A stretch of DNA of 64,000 nucleotides from Dokdonella fugitiva (GTDB taxonomy: Bacteria; Pseudomonadota; Gammaproteobacteria; Xanthomonadales; Rhodanobacteraceae), in assembly GCF_004342425.1 (NCBI RefSeq), contig NZ_SLWQ01000002.1, positions 248,001-312,000 of the forward strand. Reading direction: 5' to 3'. Under the pieces are notes generated by a model, which saw only the letters and a program-made list of their open reading frames with translations, made no database searches and was not told the DNA's origin. This document shows, piece after piece, positions 1 through 12,062 of this stretch. Position 1 is the stretch's first letter, and each line of letters begins with the position of its first letter. Position numbers and translations under genes: made by a program.

Positions 1-201
1 CGACCCGTCAGGCACCTCGTGCAGTTCGTCGACGAACACCGCGCCTTTCGCACGCAGGCGGTCGACCACGAAGCGGTTGTGCACGACTTCGTGACGCACG
101 TAGATCGGCGCACCGAACGTCTCGAGCGCACGCTCGACGATCTCGATCGCGCGATCGACGCCGGCGCAGAATCCGCGGGGGTTGGCGAGCAGGACTTCCA
201 T
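1..201 (-). CDS. ispH: 4-hydroxy-3-methylbut-2-enyl diphosphate reductase, N-terminal part (runs off window)
   Basis: IspH (LytB) catalyses the last step of the MEP isoprenoid pathway, reducing HMBPP to IPP and DMAPP with a [4Fe-4S] cluster in the cytosol. Only the first 67 residues lie in the window. They begin [18 protein letters not shown], so the first cluster ligand Cys12 is present, followed by the HEVVHN motif with substrate-binding His41. The start ATG (199-201) lies 7 bases after the lspA stop, making it the last visible gene of a minus-strand ribF-ileS-lspA-ispH run that matches the enterobacterial order (without fkpB). The N-terminal match is unambiguous; the rest of the gene cannot be judged. 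Confidence 0.95.
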   Translation of the reverse strand, partial: MEVLLANPRGFCAGVDRAIEIVERALETFGAPIYVRHEVVHNRFVVDRLRAKGAVFVDELHEVPDGS

Positions 202-208
202 CGTTCGA

Positions 209-709
209 TTATCCGCCTTTGGCGGCGGCTTTCCCACCGAGGAGGAACCCGAACACGACGAGCAGCACGGCGCCGATCGAGATCGCCGAATCGGCGACGT
301 TGAAGGCAGGGAACGACCAGTCACCCCAGTAGACCTGCACGAAATCGGTGACATGGCCGAAGCGCAGGCGGTCGATGAGGTTGCCGAGCGCGCCGCCGAT
401 GATCAGCGACAGCGGCAGCGCGTTGCGCCAGTCACCGCGCGGCAGGCGCGCGAGCCAGGTCGCGAGCAGCGCGCTCACGCCGATCGCGAGCGCGGTGAAC
501 AGCCAGCGCTGCCAGCCGCTCTCGCCGGCGAGGAAGCTGAACGCCGCGCCCGGGTTGAATGCGAGCGTCCAGTTGAGCAGGCCCGGGATCACCGCGTGCG
601 GCTCGTACGGGCGCAGCTCGAGCAGGGCGACGTGCTTGGTCAGCTGGTCGAGTCCGACCACCAGCAGCGACAGCGCGAGCCAGGCCAGCGCATTCGGGCG
701 TGGCGCCAT
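209..709 (-). CDS. lspA: Lipoprotein signal peptidase (signal peptidase II)
   Basis: Inner-membrane aspartyl protease that removes the signal peptide from diacylglyceryl-modified prolipoproteins. The 166 residues are the usual family length, with four hydrophobic segments (about 8-25, 63-82, 90-108, 132-155). Conserved motifs are visible: [25 protein letters not shown] and FNVADSAI, the last two carrying the catalytic aspartates. The start ATG overlaps the ileS stop (ATGA), implying translational coupling. A longer in-frame opening reaches far upstream inside ileS, but homology begins at this ATG. Neighbouring lipoproteins such as BamC would be substrates. Confidence 0.97.
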   Translation of the reverse strand: MAPRPNALAWLALSLLVVGLDQLTKHVALLELRPYEPHAVIPGLLNWTLAFNPGAAFSFLAGESGWQRWLFTALAIGVSALLATWLARLPRGDWRNALPLSLIIGGALGNLIDRLRFGHVTDFVQVYWGDWSFPAFNVADSAISIGAVLLVVFGFLLGGKAAAKGG

Positions 710-3588
710 CAGAACCACCGCCGCATTTCGCCGGCGCCGTCGACGTTCTCGATGCAGCGTCCGCAGATTTCCGGGTGCTCCGCGTGCGTGCCGACGTCCG
801 GTCGGTAGTGCCAGCAGCGGATGCACTTCCGTGCGTCGCTCGGTTTCGCGCCGACCCAGACCTGCGCGCCTTCGAGTTCGACGCCCTGCACGTCGGTGCG
901 GCCATCGGGATCGGGCAATGCCGCGAGGTCGGCGAGTTCGAGGCTCGAGGTGATGAAGAAGAAACGCAGTTCGTCGGCGACCTCGGCGTATCGCGCGCGC
1001 GTCGCCGCGTCGGCGTGCACGACGACCTCCGCCTGCAGCGATGCACCGATCGAACCCGCGGCACGCATGCCTTCGAGCAGGCGCGCCGCGCCGGAGCGGA
1101 TCGCCAGCAGGTCGGCCCACCAGCGGCGCTGCTCCGGCGAGCCCTGCGTAGCGGCGAGGCCGTCGTACCAGGTTTCGAACATGACCGATTCGTCGCGCCT
1201 GCCCGGGATCAACGGCCAGATTTCCTCTGCCGTGAACGACAGGATCGGCGCGATCCAGCGCACGAGCGACTCGACGATGCGATGCATCGCCGACTGCGCG
1301 CTGCGCCGGCCGCGGCTGTCGGTGGGCATCGTGTAGAGGCGGTCCTTGGTGATGTCGAGGTAGAGCGCACCCATCTCGTTGGTGCAGAAGTTCTGCACGC
1401 GCGCGACGACCTCGGGGAAATCGTGGCGCGCATACGCGGCGACGACCGCCTGCTGCACGTCGTACGCCTGCTGCACGGCCCACTGGTCGAGCAGGAGGCA
1501 GTCGGCCACCGGCAACAGGTCGCGAGCGGGGTCGAAGCCGTCGAGGTTGCCGAGCAGGAAGCGCGCGGTGTTGCGGATGCGCCGGTACGAATCGGCGACG
1601 CGCTTGAGGATCTCGTCGGACACCGCGATCTCGTTGCGGTAATCGGTCGAGGCGACCCACAGGCGCAGCACGTCCGCGCCGAGCGTGTCGACGACCTTCT
1701 GCGGCGCGATCACGTTGCCGAGCGACTTCGACATCTTGCGACCCTGCGCATCTACCGTGAAGCCGTGCGTGAGCACCGCGTCGTACGGCGCGTGCCCGCT
1801 CATCGCGGCCGAGGTCAGCAGCGAGGAATGGAACCAGCCGCGATGCTGGTCGGAGCCTTCGAGGTACATGACCTCGTCGCCGGGTTTGCGCGCGAGTTCC
1901 GGCCGCTGGTCGAGCACGCACCAGTGCGACGTGCCCGAATCGAACCAGACGTCCAGGATGTCGGTGACCTTTTCATAGTTCGCCGCATCCGCGCCGAGCA
2001 GTTCGGCAGGGTCGAGCGCGTACCACGCGTCGACGCCGTCCTTCTCGACGCGCTGCGCGACCTGCTCCATGAGCTCGACGCTGCGCGGGTGCGGCTGCTG
2101 CGTCGCCTTGTCGACGAACAGCGCGATCGGCACGCCCCAGGTGCGCTGGCGCGAGATGCACCAGTCGGGGCGGCCGGCGATCATGCCGGCGATGCGTTCC
2201 TCGCCCCAGGCCGGGAACCAGTCGACGTCGTCGCGGATCGCCTTCAGGGCAGTCGCGCGCAGGCCTTCCTTTTCCATGCTGATGAACCACTGCGGCGTGG
2301 TGCGGAACGCGACCGGCGACTTGTGGCGCCAGCAGTGCGGGTAGCTGTGCGTGATCTTCGTCGCGGCGAGGAGCACGCCGCGCTCGCGCAGCAGGTCGAC
2401 GACGGCGTCGTTCGCCTTCCAGATGAACTGGCCCTCGACGATCGGCGTGCCCGGCAGGTAGACACCGTTGCCGCCGATCGGGTTGAGCACCGAGGCGGGG
2501 TACCTGTCGACGAGGCCGTACTTCTGGCCGACCGCGAAGTCCTCGACGCCGTGCCCGGGCGCGGTATGCACGGCGCCGGTGCCGTCCTCGGCCGACACGT
2601 GATCACCGAGCAGCAGCGGGATGTCGCGCTCGTAGAACGGATGCGCGAGCACGAGGTTCTCGAGTGCAGAGCCCTTCGCGCGACCGAGCACCTGCACCTC
2701 GTCCACGCCGTAGCGCGCGAGCGCCGCGGGCGCGAGCGCATCGGCGACGACGAGCAGCACGCGTTTGCCGCCACGCGCCGGCCCTTCGACGAGTGCGTAT
2801 TCGAGCTCGGGCCCGAGCGTGACCGCGACGCTCGCCGGCAGGGTCCACGGCGTCGTCGTCCAGATCGGCACGGTGACGATGTCGCCATCGGCGATCGACA
2901 CGCCGAATTTCGCGGCGAGCGAGCGCGGATCGCGCGCGTCGTAGGCGACGTCGATCGCCGGCGACACCTTGTCCGCGTACTCGATCTCCGCTTCGGCGAG
3001 TGCCGATGCGCAATCGAAGCACCAGTGCACGGGCTTGAAGCCGCGCACGACGTGGCCGTTCGCATGGATCTTCGCCAGCGCGCGGATGATGTCCGCCTCG
3101 TAGCGATGGTCCATCGTGCGGTACGGATGGTCCCAGTCACCGAGCACGCCGAGCCGCTTGAAGTCGGCGCGCTGCAGGTCGATCTGCTTCTCGGCGTATT
3201 CGCGGCACTTGCGCCGGAACGTCGCCGCGTCGACCTTCTGGCCGACCTTGCCGATCTCCTTCTCGACGGCGACCTCGATCGGCAGGCCATGGCAGTCCCA
3301 ACCCGGCACGTACGGCGAGCGCAGGCCGGCGAGCAGCTTGGATTTGACGACGACGTCCTTGAGGATCTTGTTGACCGCGTGGCCGATGTGGATCACGCCG
3401 TTCGCGTACGGCGGCCCGTCATGCAGGATGTAGGCGCGCTCGCGCGCGGCGGTGCGGCGCTGGATCTCGCCGTAGCGGTCCACGCGCTCCCACTCGGCGA
3501 GCATCGCCGGTTCGCGCCTGGCGAGGTCCGCCTTCATCGCGAAGTCGGTCTTCGGCAGGTTGATCGTGTCCTTGTAGTCCTTGCTCAT
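709..3588 (-). CDS. ileS: Isoleucyl-tRNA synthetase
   Basis: Class I synthetase that charges tRNA-Ile in the cytosol. At 959 residues it has bacterial IleS length. The HIGH signature is at residues 67-70 ([11 protein letters not shown]) and KMSKS appears as [10 protein letters not shown] near residue 610; the CP1 editing domain lies between. The C-terminal zinc site is present as CIRCWHY followed by CGRC in the last 40 residues. The start ATG is set by the family-typical [16 protein letters not shown]. No Shine-Dalgarno sequence precedes it; instead a heptad repeat array ends 9 bases upstream. It lies between ribF and lspA, overlapping lspA by 1 base. Confidence 0.98.
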   Translation of the reverse strand: MSKDYKDTINLPKTDFAMKADLARREPAMLAEWERVDRYGEIQRRTAARERAYILHDGPPYANGVIHIGHAVNKILKDVVVKSKLLAGLRSPYVPGWDCHGLPIEVAVEKEIGKVGQKVDAATFRRKCREYAEKQIDLQRADFKRLGVLGDWDHPYRTMDHRYEADIIRALAKIHANGHVVRGFKPVHWCFDCASALAEAEIEYADKVSPAIDVAYDARDPRSLAAKFGVSIADGDIVTVPIWTTTPWTLPASVAVTLGPELEYALVEGPARGGKRVLLVVADALAPAALARYGVDEVQVLGRAKGSALENLVLAHPFYERDIPLLLGDHVSAEDGTGAVHTAPGHGVEDFAVGQKYGLVDRYPASVLNPIGGNGVYLPGTPIVEGQFIWKANDAVVDLLRERGVLLAATKITHSYPHCWRHKSPVAFRTTPQWFISMEKEGLRATALKAIRDDVDWFPAWGEERIAGMIAGRPDWCISRQRTWGVPIALFVDKATQQPHPRSVELMEQVAQRVEKDGVDAWYALDPAELLGADAANYEKVTDILDVWFDSGTSHWCVLDQRPELARKPGDEVMYLEGSDQHRGWFHSSLLTSAAMSGHAPYDAVLTHGFTVDAQGRKMSKSLGNVIAPQKVVDTLGADVLRLWVASTDYRNEIAVSDEILKRVADSYRRIRNTARFLLGNLDGFDPARDLLPVADCLLLDQWAVQQAYDVQQAVVAAYARHDFPEVVARVQNFCTNEMGALYLDITKDRLYTMPTDSRGRRSAQSAMHRIVESLVRWIAPILSFTAEEIWPLIPGRRDESVMFETWYDGLAATQGSPEQRRWWADLLAIRSGAARLLEGMRAAGSIGASLQAEVVVHADAATRARYAEVADELRFFFITSSLELADLAALPDPDGRTDVQGVELEGAQVWVGAKPSDARKCIRCWHYRPDVGTHAEHPEICGRCIENVDGAGEMRRWF

Positions 3589-3597
3589 GCGCGGCTC

Positions 3598-3650
3598 GGG
3601 AATGGAATCGGGAATCGGGAATCGGGAATCGGGAATCGGGAATCGGGAAG
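3598..3650. repeat. GGGAATC heptad tandem array upstream of ileS
   Basis: About six consecutive copies of a 7-bp unit (GGAATCG on the plus strand, ATTCCCG in the ileS mRNA sense) fill the ileS-ribF junction. The ileS-proximal end is 9 bases from the start codon, where a ribosome-binding site would be expected. Related units occur upstream of murJ, obgE and cvpA in this window. Similar intergenic arrays are, from general knowledge, common in Lysobacterales genomes; their function is not known to me. Confidence 0.85.
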
Positions 3651-3692
3651 GCTACCGGGTCGCCACGCTGCCGCAAGCCCGCACCGGGAAAC

Positions 3693-4637
3693 TCATGCAG
3701 GCGCGACCACGCCGAGGATCGCCCTCGCCTGCGCGGCGTCGCGGGCGATCTGTCGCACCATCGCGTCGAGGTCGTCGAACTTCGCCTCGTCGCGCAACTT
3801 CTGCACGAATTCGACCTCGATGCGGCGACCGTAGAGGTCGCCATCGAAATCGAACAGGTGCGCTTCCAGCAGCGGCTCGCCGCCGCCATCGATGGTCGGA
3901 CGGATGCCGAGGCTGGCGACGCCCGCCCGCGGCTGTGCCTGGACGCCATGCACGCGTACCGCGAAGATGCCCGCGACCGGCGACGTGCGCCGACCGAGAC
4001 GGATGTTCGCGGTCGGCCAACCGAGCTTGCGGCCGAGCTGCGCGCCGTGCACGACGTGCCCGCCGATCGCGAAGCGCCGGCCGAGCAGGCGCGCAGCCGC
4101 GTCGAAGTCGCCGGCGCCGAGGAAGGTGCGGATCGCGCTGCTGCTCACGCGCACGCCGTCGAGCGCCACGTCGGGCATCACCTCGACCGTATAGCCGAGG
4201 CGCCGGCCGCACTCGCGCAGCAAGGCGACGTCGCCGCGCCGCGCGTGACCGAAGCGGAAGTCCGCGCCGACCCAGATCTCACGCGCATCCGCGCGCGCCA
4301 CCAGCACGTCCTCGATGAAGGTTTCCGCGGGCATGGCCGCGAGGTTCGCGTCGAAGCGCAGCGACAGCACTTTCGCCACGCCCGCGTCGCCGAGCAGCGC
4401 GATCTTCTCGCGCGCGCTCGCGAGGCGCGGCACCGGCGTGCCGCGCGCGAAGAATTCGCGCGGGACCGGCTCGAAGCTGATCGCGAGCGGCACGAGGTCC
4501 TGCGCGAGCGCGCGCTCGCGCACGCGCGCGAGCAGCGCGCGATGGCCGAGGTGCACGCCATCGAACGCGCCGACGCAGACGACGCTGCCGCCCGGGGCCA
4601 GGCTGGGCCCCGCGGCATCCCGGAAAAGCAGGCTCAT
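3693..4637 (-). CDS. ribF: Bifunctional riboflavin kinase / FAD synthetase
   Basis: Converts riboflavin to FMN and FMN to FAD. The 314 residues match the usual prokaryotic RibF (about 310). The N-terminal nucleotidyltransferase domain shows VGAFDGVHLGHRALL with its GxxHxGH-type ATP site, and RVSSSAIR near residue 160. The C-terminal flavokinase domain shows GRKLGWPTANI and GVASLGIRPT. The start ATG (4635-4637) gives the family-typical short leader before the core. It is between murJ and ileS on the same strand, as in many gammaproteobacteria. Confidence 0.97.
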   Translation of the reverse strand: MSLLFRDAAGPSLAPGGSVVCVGAFDGVHLGHRALLARVRERALAQDLVPLAISFEPVPREFFARGTPVPRLASAREKIALLGDAGVAKVLSLRFDANLAAMPAETFIEDVLVARADAREIWVGADFRFGHARRGDVALLRECGRRLGYTVEVMPDVALDGVRVSSSAIRTFLGAGDFDAAARLLGRRFAIGGHVVHGAQLGRKLGWPTANIRLGRRTSPVAGIFAVRVHGVQAQPRAGVASLGIRPTIDGGGEPLLEAHLFDFDGDLYGRRIEVEFVQKLRDEAKFDDLDAMVRQIARDAAQARAILGVVAPA

Positions 4638-4686
4638 CGACCGAGTATAGCCGCTGCGCCGCAGCATGCGATGCCCGTCCCGCGGC

Positions 4687-6294
4687 TCACACGCCACGCA
4701 GATCGCGCAGGCGGAATCCGCAGGCGAACAGCACGCCGAGGAAGGTCGCACCGCCACCGCCGATGAGCACGCCGAGGCGGACGACGCGCGTGCCGGTGTC
4801 CCAGGCGCCCCACTCCGGCCACTGCCAGAGGCCGATGCCGAGCACGGCGACCATCGCCGCGCACGCGGCCGCGAGGCGCACCAGGTGCGCGCCCCAGCCG
4901 GGCTGGCGCACGTAGATGCCATTGCGGCGCAGCGCGAGCCAGAGTTGCGCGAGGTTGAGATAACTCGCCAGCGCGCTCGCGAGCGCGAGCCCCATGTGCA
5001 GGCCAGGCACCTTCGCGATCGCCGCGAGCCAGCCATCGGCGAGGTCGCCGGGGCGATGCCAGAGCTGGAACAGCAACGCGACGAAGATCACGTTCAGCAG
5101 CATGTTGACGACCATCGCCACGATCCCCGCCCGCACCGGCGTCTTCGTGTCCTGCCGCGCGTAGAACGCGGGCGCGACGACCTTGACCAGCGCGAACGCG
5201 GGCAAGCCGAACGACAACGCCGACAGCGACAGCGCGGCCATCTCGACGTCGTGCGCGCCGAAGCGACCGTGCTGCAGCAAGGTTGCGAGTAGCGGCTTGG
5301 CGAGCAGCACGAGGGCGAGCATCGCCGGCACCGAGATCAGCAGCGCGGTGCGCAGCCCCCAGTCGAGCGCGCGCGCGAAACCGTCGCGATCCGTCGCGAC
5401 ATGATGGCGCGACAACGACGGCAGGATCACCGTGCCGAGCGCGACGCCGAAGATGCCGAGCGGGAATTCGAGCAGGCGGTCGGTCTGGGTCAGCCAGGTC
5501 TGCGAGCCGGTGACCAGGAACGAGGCGATCAACGTGTCGAGCAGCAGGTTGACCTGCGCGACCGATGAACCGAACAAGGTCGGCACCATCAGCGTGAGGA
5601 TGCGGCGCACGTCCGGATGCCGCCAGCCCCAGCGCGGCCACGCGAGCAGGCGCAGTTTCGCCAGCGCGGGCAGTTGCACGAGCAGTTGCAATGCGCCGGC
5701 GACGAGGATCGCCCAGCCGAGCGCCATGATCGGGACGTCGAACCAGTGCGACCACCACAGCGCGGCCACGATGATGCACAGGTTCATGATGACCGGCGTG
5801 ATCGCCGGCAGCATGAACCGGTGGAAGCTGTTCAGCACCGCGCCCGCGAGCGCGGTCAGCGAAACGAACAGCAGGAACGGAAACATCACGCGCAGCAGGT
5901 CGGTGGTCAGCGCGTACTTCGCCGGCTCGTCGATCGCACCCGGGGCGAAGCCGGCCGCAACCCAGTGCGCGCCGAGCATGCCGAGCGCGGTCACGACGAG
6001 CAGCACGCCGCCGAGCGTGCCGGCGGTCCGGGCAACGAGCTGGCGCAGGTCCTCGTGGCTGCGCGTCTCCTTGACCTCGGTGAACACCGGCACGAAGGCG
6101 ACCGAGAATGAACCCTCGGCGAACAGTCGGCGCAGGAAGTTCGGGATGCGGAATGCGACCCAGAACGCGTCGGTCGCCGCGTTGGCGCCGAAGGCGTAGG
6201 CGATCGCCTGCTCGCGCACGAGCCCGAGCACGCGCGACACGAAGGTGCCGCCGCTGAAGCTCAGCATCGAGCGGAGCAGGCTCGGGCGGGTCAT
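4687..6294 (-). CDS. murJ: Lipid II flippase MurJ
   Basis: Polytopic inner-membrane protein of the MOP exporter superfamily that flips lipid II for peptidoglycan synthesis. The 535 residues match MurJ (about 510-540) with roughly 14 hydrophobic segments. N-terminal signatures are visible: [37 protein letters not shown] and FSVAFVPVF. An in-frame extension of 40 residues upstream is encoded by the intergenic repeat element and is rejected; homology begins at [11 protein letters not shown]. No Shine-Dalgarno sequence is seen; the proximal arm of an inverted heptad repeat ends 8 bases before the start. rpsT is divergent, as mviN and rpsT often are. Confidence 0.96.
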   Translation of the reverse strand: MTRPSLLRSMLSFSGGTFVSRVLGLVREQAIAYAFGANAATDAFWVAFRIPNFLRRLFAEGSFSVAFVPVFTEVKETRSHEDLRQLVARTAGTLGGVLLVVTALGMLGAHWVAAGFAPGAIDEPAKYALTTDLLRVMFPFLLFVSLTALAGAVLNSFHRFMLPAITPVIMNLCIIVAALWWSHWFDVPIMALGWAILVAGALQLLVQLPALAKLRLLAWPRWGWRHPDVRRILTLMVPTLFGSSVAQVNLLLDTLIASFLVTGSQTWLTQTDRLLEFPLGIFGVALGTVILPSLSRHHVATDRDGFARALDWGLRTALLISVPAMLALVLLAKPLLATLLQHGRFGAHDVEMAALSLSALSFGLPAFALVKVVAPAFYARQDTKTPVRAGIVAMVVNMLLNVIFVALLFQLWHRPGDLADGWLAAIAKVPGLHMGLALASALASYLNLAQLWLALRRNGIYVRQPGWGAHLVRLAAACAAMVAVLGIGLWQWPEWGAWDTGTRVVRLGVLIGGGGATFLGVLFACGFRLRDLRGV

Positions 6295-6302
6295 GGGGTG
6301 TA

Positions 6303-6442
6303 CCGGGAATGGGGAATCGGGAATCGGGAATGGTCCAGACGATGCCGATTCCGGCAACCCTGTCGCGGCAGGCTCCGGGCGGGGCGGGACATCACCCCTG
6401 GGCATATCCCGCAATTCCCTATTCCCGATTCCCCATTCCCGG
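6303..6442. repeat. Inverted heptad repeat element between murJ and rpsT
   Basis: Two 22-base arms (6303-6324 and 6421-6442) are perfect reverse complements, each built of GGGAATC/GGGAATG units; further units extend the pairing inward with one or two mismatches. About 96 bases separate the arms. The left arm sits 8 bases upstream of the murJ start; the right arm ends 8 bases before the rpsT -35 box. The layout resembles a REP-doublet or small non-autonomous element, but no transposase is nearby. Confidence 0.85.
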
Positions 6443-6450
6443 CCCCATGA

Positions 6451-6479
6451 TTGACGCTCGAAAAGGCAGCCGGCATAAT
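6451..6479 (+). promoter_or_regulatory. Sigma70-type promoter of rpsT
   Basis: TTGACG (6451-6456), a 17-base spacer, then CATAAT (6474-6479). It lies about 40 bases before the rpsT start codon and matches five of six consensus positions in each box. Confidence 0.75.
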
Positions 6480-6518
6480 CCGCAGTCTTTTTCCAAACCC
6501 GATTACCGGAGCAATCCC

Positions 6519-6782
6519 TTGGCCAACATCAAGTCCGCGAAGAAGCGTGCGCGCCAGTCCGAGCAGCACCGCCAGCGCAACGCCAGCGCGCGTTCGATGG
6601 TTCGCACGGCGATCAAAAATGTCGTGAAGGCGATCGAAGCGAAGGACAAGGCGAAAGCCGAGGCCGCGATGAAGATCGCCGAGCCGGTGATGGACCGCTA
6701 CGCCGCGCGTGGCCTGATCCACAAGAACAAGGCTGCCCGCCACAAGAGCCGCCTCACCGCGCACATCAAGGCGCTCGCCTGA
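6519..6782 (+). CDS. rpsT: 30S ribosomal protein S20
   Basis: Small-subunit protein that binds 16S rRNA. The 87 residues ([18 protein letters not shown] at the N-terminus, end AHIKALA) match the S20 family in length and lysine/arginine content. There is no ATG at the homology start; the best start is TTG at 6519, preceded by GGAG at 6508-6511. A rare UUG start is known for Escherichia coli rpsT, where it contributes to autoregulation, so the same control is plausible here. It is a single-gene unit with its own promoter and an intrinsic terminator. Confidence 0.97.
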   Translation: MANIKSAKKRARQSEQHRQRNASARSMVRTAIKNVVKAIEAKDKAKAEAAMKIAEPVMDRYAARGLIHKNKAARHKSRLTAHIKALA

Positions 6783-6806
6783 GCGACCCGCGGTCATCGC
6801 ATCGGA

Positions 6807-6835
6807 GAAGCCGGCGCAAGCCGGCTTCTTTTTTT
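6807..6835 (+). terminator. Intrinsic terminator of rpsT
   Basis: A perfect 9-bp stem (GAAGCCGGC / GCCGGCTTC) with a GCAA loop is followed by an unbroken run of T, 25 bases after the rpsT stop. Confidence 0.93.
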
Positions 6836-6934
6836 CCGGACCGGGCGTTGCCGCGCGCCGGCGCGGCAGGGACGTCGAACCCCACGTTCGCGCGTACGAC
6901 GCCGGGATGAGGCCCACCCCGCGCGCGGCGGCAC

Positions 6935-8236
<1,302 letters not shown>

Positions 8237-8494
8237 TCAGCCCGGAATCACGTTGACCGTCTTGCGCGCCTCGGCGCCCTTGACCTTGAACTCGACCGTG
8301 CCGTCGACGAGCGCGAACAGGGTATGGTCGCGGCCGAGGCCGACGCCGGTGCCCGGGTGGAAGCGCGTGCCGCGCTGGCGCACGATGATGTTGCCGGCCT
8401 CGACGGCCTGGCCGCCGTAGACCTTCACGCCGAGGTACTTCGGATTCGAGTCGCGACCGTTGCGGGTTGAGCCGCCTGCCTTTTTATGTGCCAT
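8237..8494 (-). CDS. rpmA: 50S ribosomal protein L27
   Basis: Large-subunit protein reaching the peptidyl transferase centre. The 85 residues start [16 protein letters not shown], the standard L27 N-terminus (no cleavable extension of the Firmicutes type). It also has the family signature [20 protein letters not shown]. It is 11 bases downstream of rplU in the usual rplU-rpmA operon and is followed by a strong terminator. Confidence 0.98.
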   Translation of the reverse strand: MAHKKAGGSTRNGRDSNPKYLGVKVYGGQAVEAGNIIVRQRGTRFHPGTGVGLGRDHTLFALVDGTVEFKVKGAEARKTVNVIPG

Positions 8495-8505
8495 TGCCGT
8501 GCTCC

Positions 8506-8829
8506 TTACTTCTTGCCCGCGCCGGTGATGCCGACGATTTCGATTTCGGTGTAGTGCTGGCGGTGCCCCGTCTCCTTGCGGTGGTGCTTGCGGCGACGGA
8601 ACTTGACGATGCGGATCTTCTCCGCGCGGCCGTGCGACTTCACCTTGGCGGTGACGAGCGCGCCGGCGACCAGCGGTGCGCCGACGGTGACACCTTCGCC
8701 TTCGCCGACCAACAGGACCTGGTCCAGCTTGACCTCGGCGCCGACGTCCGCGGCGATCTTTTCGACGCGCAGGACTTCGCCCTGCGCCACGCGGTACTGA
8801 CGACCGCCGGTAACGATGACTGCGTACAT
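8506..8829 (-). CDS. rplU: 50S ribosomal protein L21
   Basis: Large-subunit protein binding 23S rRNA. The 107 residues begin [18 protein letters not shown] and contain [22 protein letters not shown], quoted in part as [13 protein letters not shown]. An ATG 9 bases upstream is in frame. The GAGG motif is 10 bases from the downstream ATG but only 1 base from the upstream one, so the downstream start is chosen. It is the first gene of rplU-rpmA and has a well-formed promoter at 8901-8929. Confidence 0.97.
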   Translation of the reverse strand: MYAVIVTGGRQYRVAQGEVLRVEKIAADVGAEVKLDQVLLVGEGEGVTVGAPLVAGALVTAKVKSHGRAEKIRIVKFRRRKHHRKETGHRQHYTEIEIVGITGAGKK

Positions 8830-8900
8830 GATGGCCATGCCTCTGTAGTTATTCTGGAATCAGCCTTGCACCGGAGCCATGGGCCCGGAGCGAGCCGCGC

Positions 8901-8929
8901 AGTCTAACGGAGTGCGGTTTCGCGCGCAA
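8901..8929 (-). promoter_or_regulatory. Sigma70-type promoter of rplU-rpmA
   Basis: On the minus strand TTGCGC (8924-8929), a 17-base spacer and TAGACT (8901-8906). The transcript would have a leader of about 65 bases before the rplU start. Confidence 0.7.
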
Positions 8930-9159
8930 GTCGTTGTTCCGTCACGACGGACACTCGTGGGTCAGTACTCGAAACCGTCGGCGCACGCCGTGCCCCACCG
9001 CCGGTTGCGTCCGACCACGCGGGCCAAGCCAAGGCGCAAGGCGAGGTGAACGGGCAGGTGCGACATCGGAGCCGCTCTACCTGAACGGGGATTGCAAGGC
9101 GCCGCCGCGCCGCGCGACGTCTCGGCCCGCGCGACGCGCCCGCCCGATCCTGACGCCCT
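8930..9159. other. Intergenic region between the divergent rplU and uvrA promoters
   Basis: About 230 bases of GC-rich sequence between two divergent promoters. I see no convincing coding frame, repeat or RNA gene. No LexA-type box was recognised on the uvrA side. Confidence 0.6.
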
Positions 9160-9168
9160 TGCTATAGT
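9160..9168 (+). promoter_or_regulatory. Extended -10 promoter of uvrA
   Basis: TGC followed by TATAGT (9163-9168) forms an extended -10 element 26 bases before the uvrA ATG. No good -35 box is seen at the right distance. The leader would be only about 20 bases and lacks a clear Shine-Dalgarno sequence. Confidence 0.55.
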
Positions 9169-9194
9169 GGACGACGCCCCTCACCTCCCCCGCC

Positions 9195-12062
9195 ATGGAC
9201 TTCATTCGCATCCGCGGTGCGCGCACGCACAACCTCAAGAACATCGACCTCGATCTGCCGCGCGACAAGCTGATCGTGATCACCGGGCTCTCCGGTTCGG
9301 GCAAGTCGTCGCTCGCGTTCGATACGATCTACGCCGAAGGCCAGCGGCGTTACGTCGAATCGCTGTCCGCGTACGCGCGCCAGTTCCTGTCGATGATGGA
9401 GAAGCCCGACGTCGACCACATCGAGGGGCTGTCGCCGGCGATCTCGATCGAACAGAAATCGACCTCGCACAATCCGCGCTCGACCGTCGGCACGATCACC
9501 GAGGTGTACGACTACCTGCGCCTGCTCTTCGCCCGCGTCGGCACGCCGCGCTGCCCCGACCACGGCATCCCGCTCGAGGCGCAGACGGTGAGCCAGATGG
9601 TCGACGCGACGCTCGCGCTCGATCCGGCCAAGCGCTACATGCTGATCGCGCCGGTCGTGCGCGAGCGCAAGGGCGAGCACGTGCAGGTGTTCGACCAGTT
9701 GCGTGCGCAGGGCTTCGTGCGTGCGCGCGTCGACGGCACCGTGCACGAACTGGATGCGGTGCCCGCGCTCGCGCTGCGCCAGAAGCACACGATCGAAGTC
9801 GTCATCGACCGTTTCCGGCCGAAGGCCGACATCAAGCAACGCCTCGCCGAATCGTTCGAGACCGCGCTGCGCCTCGGCGAAGGCATCGCGATCCTGGTCG
9901 ACCTCGACGACGCCAAGGCGGCCGAGGCCACGTATTCGTCGCGTTTTTCCTGCCCGGTCTGCGATTACTCGCTGCCCGAACTCGAGCCGCGCCTGTTCTC
10001 GTTCAATTCGCCGGTCGGCGCCTGCCCGGCTTGCGACGGCCTCGGCGTCACCCAGTTCTTCGATCCGGCGCGCGTCGTCGTCAACCCGCAGCTGAGCCTC
10101 GCTGCCGGCGCGGTACGCGGCTGGGACCGCCGCAACCAGTACTACTTCCAGCTCATCCTCTCGCTCGCCAGGCACTACAAGTTCGACGTCGACACGCCTT
10201 GGCACGACCTGCCGGAGGCGACGCGGCACCACGTGCTGTTCGGATCGGGCGGCGAACCTATCAGCTTCCGCTACGTCACCGGCGCGAGCGGCGCGGTCAC
10301 GCGCAAGCACGCGTTCGAAGGCATCGTGCCGAACCTCGAACGCCGCTACAGGGAAACCGAATCCCCGGCGGTGCGCGAGGAACTCGCCAAGTTCATCAGC
10401 GAGCGCGCCTGCCCCGACTGCCAAGGCCAGCGCCTCAACCGCAGCGCGCGCAACGTGTTCGTCGGTGACTCGAACCTGCCCGCACTGACCGCGCTGCCGA
10501 TCGAACAGTCGCTCGCGTTCTTCAAGGCGCTCAAGCTCGCCGGCTGGCGCGGCGAGATCGCCGCGAAGATCGTCAAGGAGATCCGCGAGCGCCTGCACTT
10601 CCTCGTCGACGTCGGCCTCGACTACCTCACGCTCGACCGCCAGGCCGACTCGCTGTCGGGCGGCGAGGCGCAGCGCATCCGCCTCGCCTCGCAGATCGGC
10701 GCCGGCCTCGTCGGCGTCATGTACGTGCTCGACGAGCCGTCCATCGGCCTGCACCAGCGCGACAACGAACGCCTGCTCGGCACGCTCAACCGCCTGCGCG
10801 ACCTCGGCAACACGGTCATCGTCGTCGAGCACGACGAGGATGCGATCCGCCTCGCCGACCACATCGTCGACATCGGCCCCGGCGCCGGCGTGCACGGCGG
10901 CGAGATCGTCGCGCAGGGCGACATCGACGCGATCCTCAAGTCGAAGCGTTCGCTGACCGGCCAGTACCTCTCCGGCCAGCGCGGCATCGAGGTGCCGAAG
11001 CAGCGGCGCAAGGCCGATCCGGACAGGATGCTGCGCCTGCTCGGCGCGAGCGGCAACAACCTCAAGAACGTCGACCTCGAGATTCCCGCAGGCCTGTTCA
11101 CCTGCATCACCGGCGTTTCGGGCTCGGGCAAGTCGACGCTCATCAACGACACCCTGCACAAGTACACCGCGGCCGAACTCAACGGCGCGAACGAGAAGCC
11201 GGCGCCGTTCCGCGAGATCCAGGGCCTCGAACTGTTCGACAAGGTCGTCGACATCGACCAGTCGCCGATCGGCCGCACGCCGCGTTCCAACCCGGCGACG
11301 TACACCGGCCTGTTCACGCCACTGCGCGAGCTGTTCGCGCAGGTGCCCGAGGCGCGCTCGCGCGGCTACGGGCCCGGCCGTTTCAGCTTCAACGTCAAGG
11401 GCGGTCGCTGCGAAGCGTGCGAAGGCGACGGCCTGATCAAGGTGGAGATGCACTTCCTGCCCGACGTCTACGTGCCGTGCGACGTCTGTCATGGCAAGCG
11501 CTACAACCGCGAGACGCTCGAGATCACCTACAAGGGCCACACGATCGCCGACGTGCTCGAGATGACGGTCGAGGACGCGCACAAGCTATTCGAGCCGGTG
11601 CCGGTACTCGCGCGCAAGCTCGAGACGCTCATGCACGTCGGCCTCACCTATATCAAGCTCGGCCAGAGCGCGACCACGCTGTCCGGCGGCGAAGCGCAAC
11701 GGGTGAAGCTGTCGCGCGAACTCAGCAAGCGCGATACCGGGCGCACGCTGTACATCCTCGACGAACCGACGACGGGCCTGCACTTCCACGACATCGAGCA
11801 ATTGCTGCGCGTGCTGCAGCGGCTCGCCGACGACGGCAACACGGTCGTCGTGATCGAGCACAACCTCGACGTGATCAAGACCGCGGACTGGGTCGTCGAC
11901 CTCGGCCCGGAAGGCGGCGAGCGCGGCGGCACGATCATCGCGACCGGCACGCCGGAGCAGATCGCGCGCGTGCCGGGTTCGCACACGGGCCGTTTTCTCG
12001 CCCGCACGCTCGCGGGCGCGAACACCGCGCCGCGCAAGCGCGGCCGCAAGGAAGCCGCATGA
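9195..12062 (+). CDS. uvrA: Excinuclease ABC subunit A
   Basis: DNA-damage recognition ATPase of nucleotide excision repair. The 955 residues match UvrA (about 940). It has two ABC modules: Walker [10 protein letters not shown] at 31-39 and GVSGSGKST near 640, with ABC signatures [12 protein letters not shown] and [12 protein letters not shown]. Two zinc modules are seen (CPVC...CPAC and CEAC...CDVC). The start [17 protein letters not shown] is family-typical. The stop overlaps the ATG of the following thioesterase (ATGA). The C-terminus ends in a lysine/arginine-rich tail. No LexA box was found, so damage induction is not supported by the sequence. Confidence 0.98.
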   Translation: MDFIRIRGARTHNLKNIDLDLPRDKLIVITGLSGSGKSSLAFDTIYAEGQRRYVESLSAYARQFLSMMEKPDVDHIEGLSPAISIEQKSTSHNPRSTVGTITEVYDYLRLLFARVGTPRCPDHGIPLEAQTVSQMVDATLALDPAKRYMLIAPVVRERKGEHVQVFDQLRAQGFVRARVDGTVHELDAVPALALRQKHTIEVVIDRFRPKADIKQRLAESFETALRLGEGIAILVDLDDAKAAEATYSSRFSCPVCDYSLPELEPRLFSFNSPVGACPACDGLGVTQFFDPARVVVNPQLSLAAGAVRGWDRRNQYYFQLILSLARHYKFDVDTPWHDLPEATRHHVLFGSGGEPISFRYVTGASGAVTRKHAFEGIVPNLERRYRETESPAVREELAKFISERACPDCQGQRLNRSARNVFVGDSNLPALTALPIEQSLAFFKALKLAGWRGEIAAKIVKEIRERLHFLVDVGLDYLTLDRQADSLSGGEAQRIRLASQIGAGLVGVMYVLDEPSIGLHQRDNERLLGTLNRLRDLGNTVIVVEHDEDAIRLADHIVDIGPGAGVHGGEIVAQGDIDAILKSKRSLTGQYLSGQRGIEVPKQRRKADPDRMLRLLGASGNNLKNVDLEIPAGLFTCITGVSGSGKSTLINDTLHKYTAAELNGANEKPAPFREIQGLELFDKVVDIDQSPIGRTPRSNPATYTGLFTPLRELFAQVPEARSRGYGPGRFSFNVKGGRCEACEGDGLIKVEMHFLPDVYVPCDVCHGKRYNRETLEITYKGHTIADVLEMTVEDAHKLFEPVPVLARKLETLMHVGLTYIKLGQSATTLSGGEAQRVKLSRELSKRDTGRTLYILDEPTTGLHFHDIEQLLRVLQRLADDGNTVVVIEHNLDVIKTADWVVDLGPEGGERGGTIIATGTPEQIARVPGSHTGRFLARTLAGANTAPRKRGRKEAA

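Noticed and set aside
3598..3650. The ileS heptad array as a CRISPR
   Set aside because: Units are 7 bases without spacers; no cas genes are in the window.
700..3834. A continuous open frame of over 1,000 codons on the plus strand, antisense to ileS
   Set aside because: High-GC shadow of the ileS codons: the product is low-complexity Arg/Asp/Val-rich, has no ribosome-binding site and no homology, while ileS is certain.
9100..9194. LexA box controlling uvrA
   Set aside because: No CTGT-N8-ACAG or xanthomonad TTAG-N6-TACTA site is recognised near the promoter.
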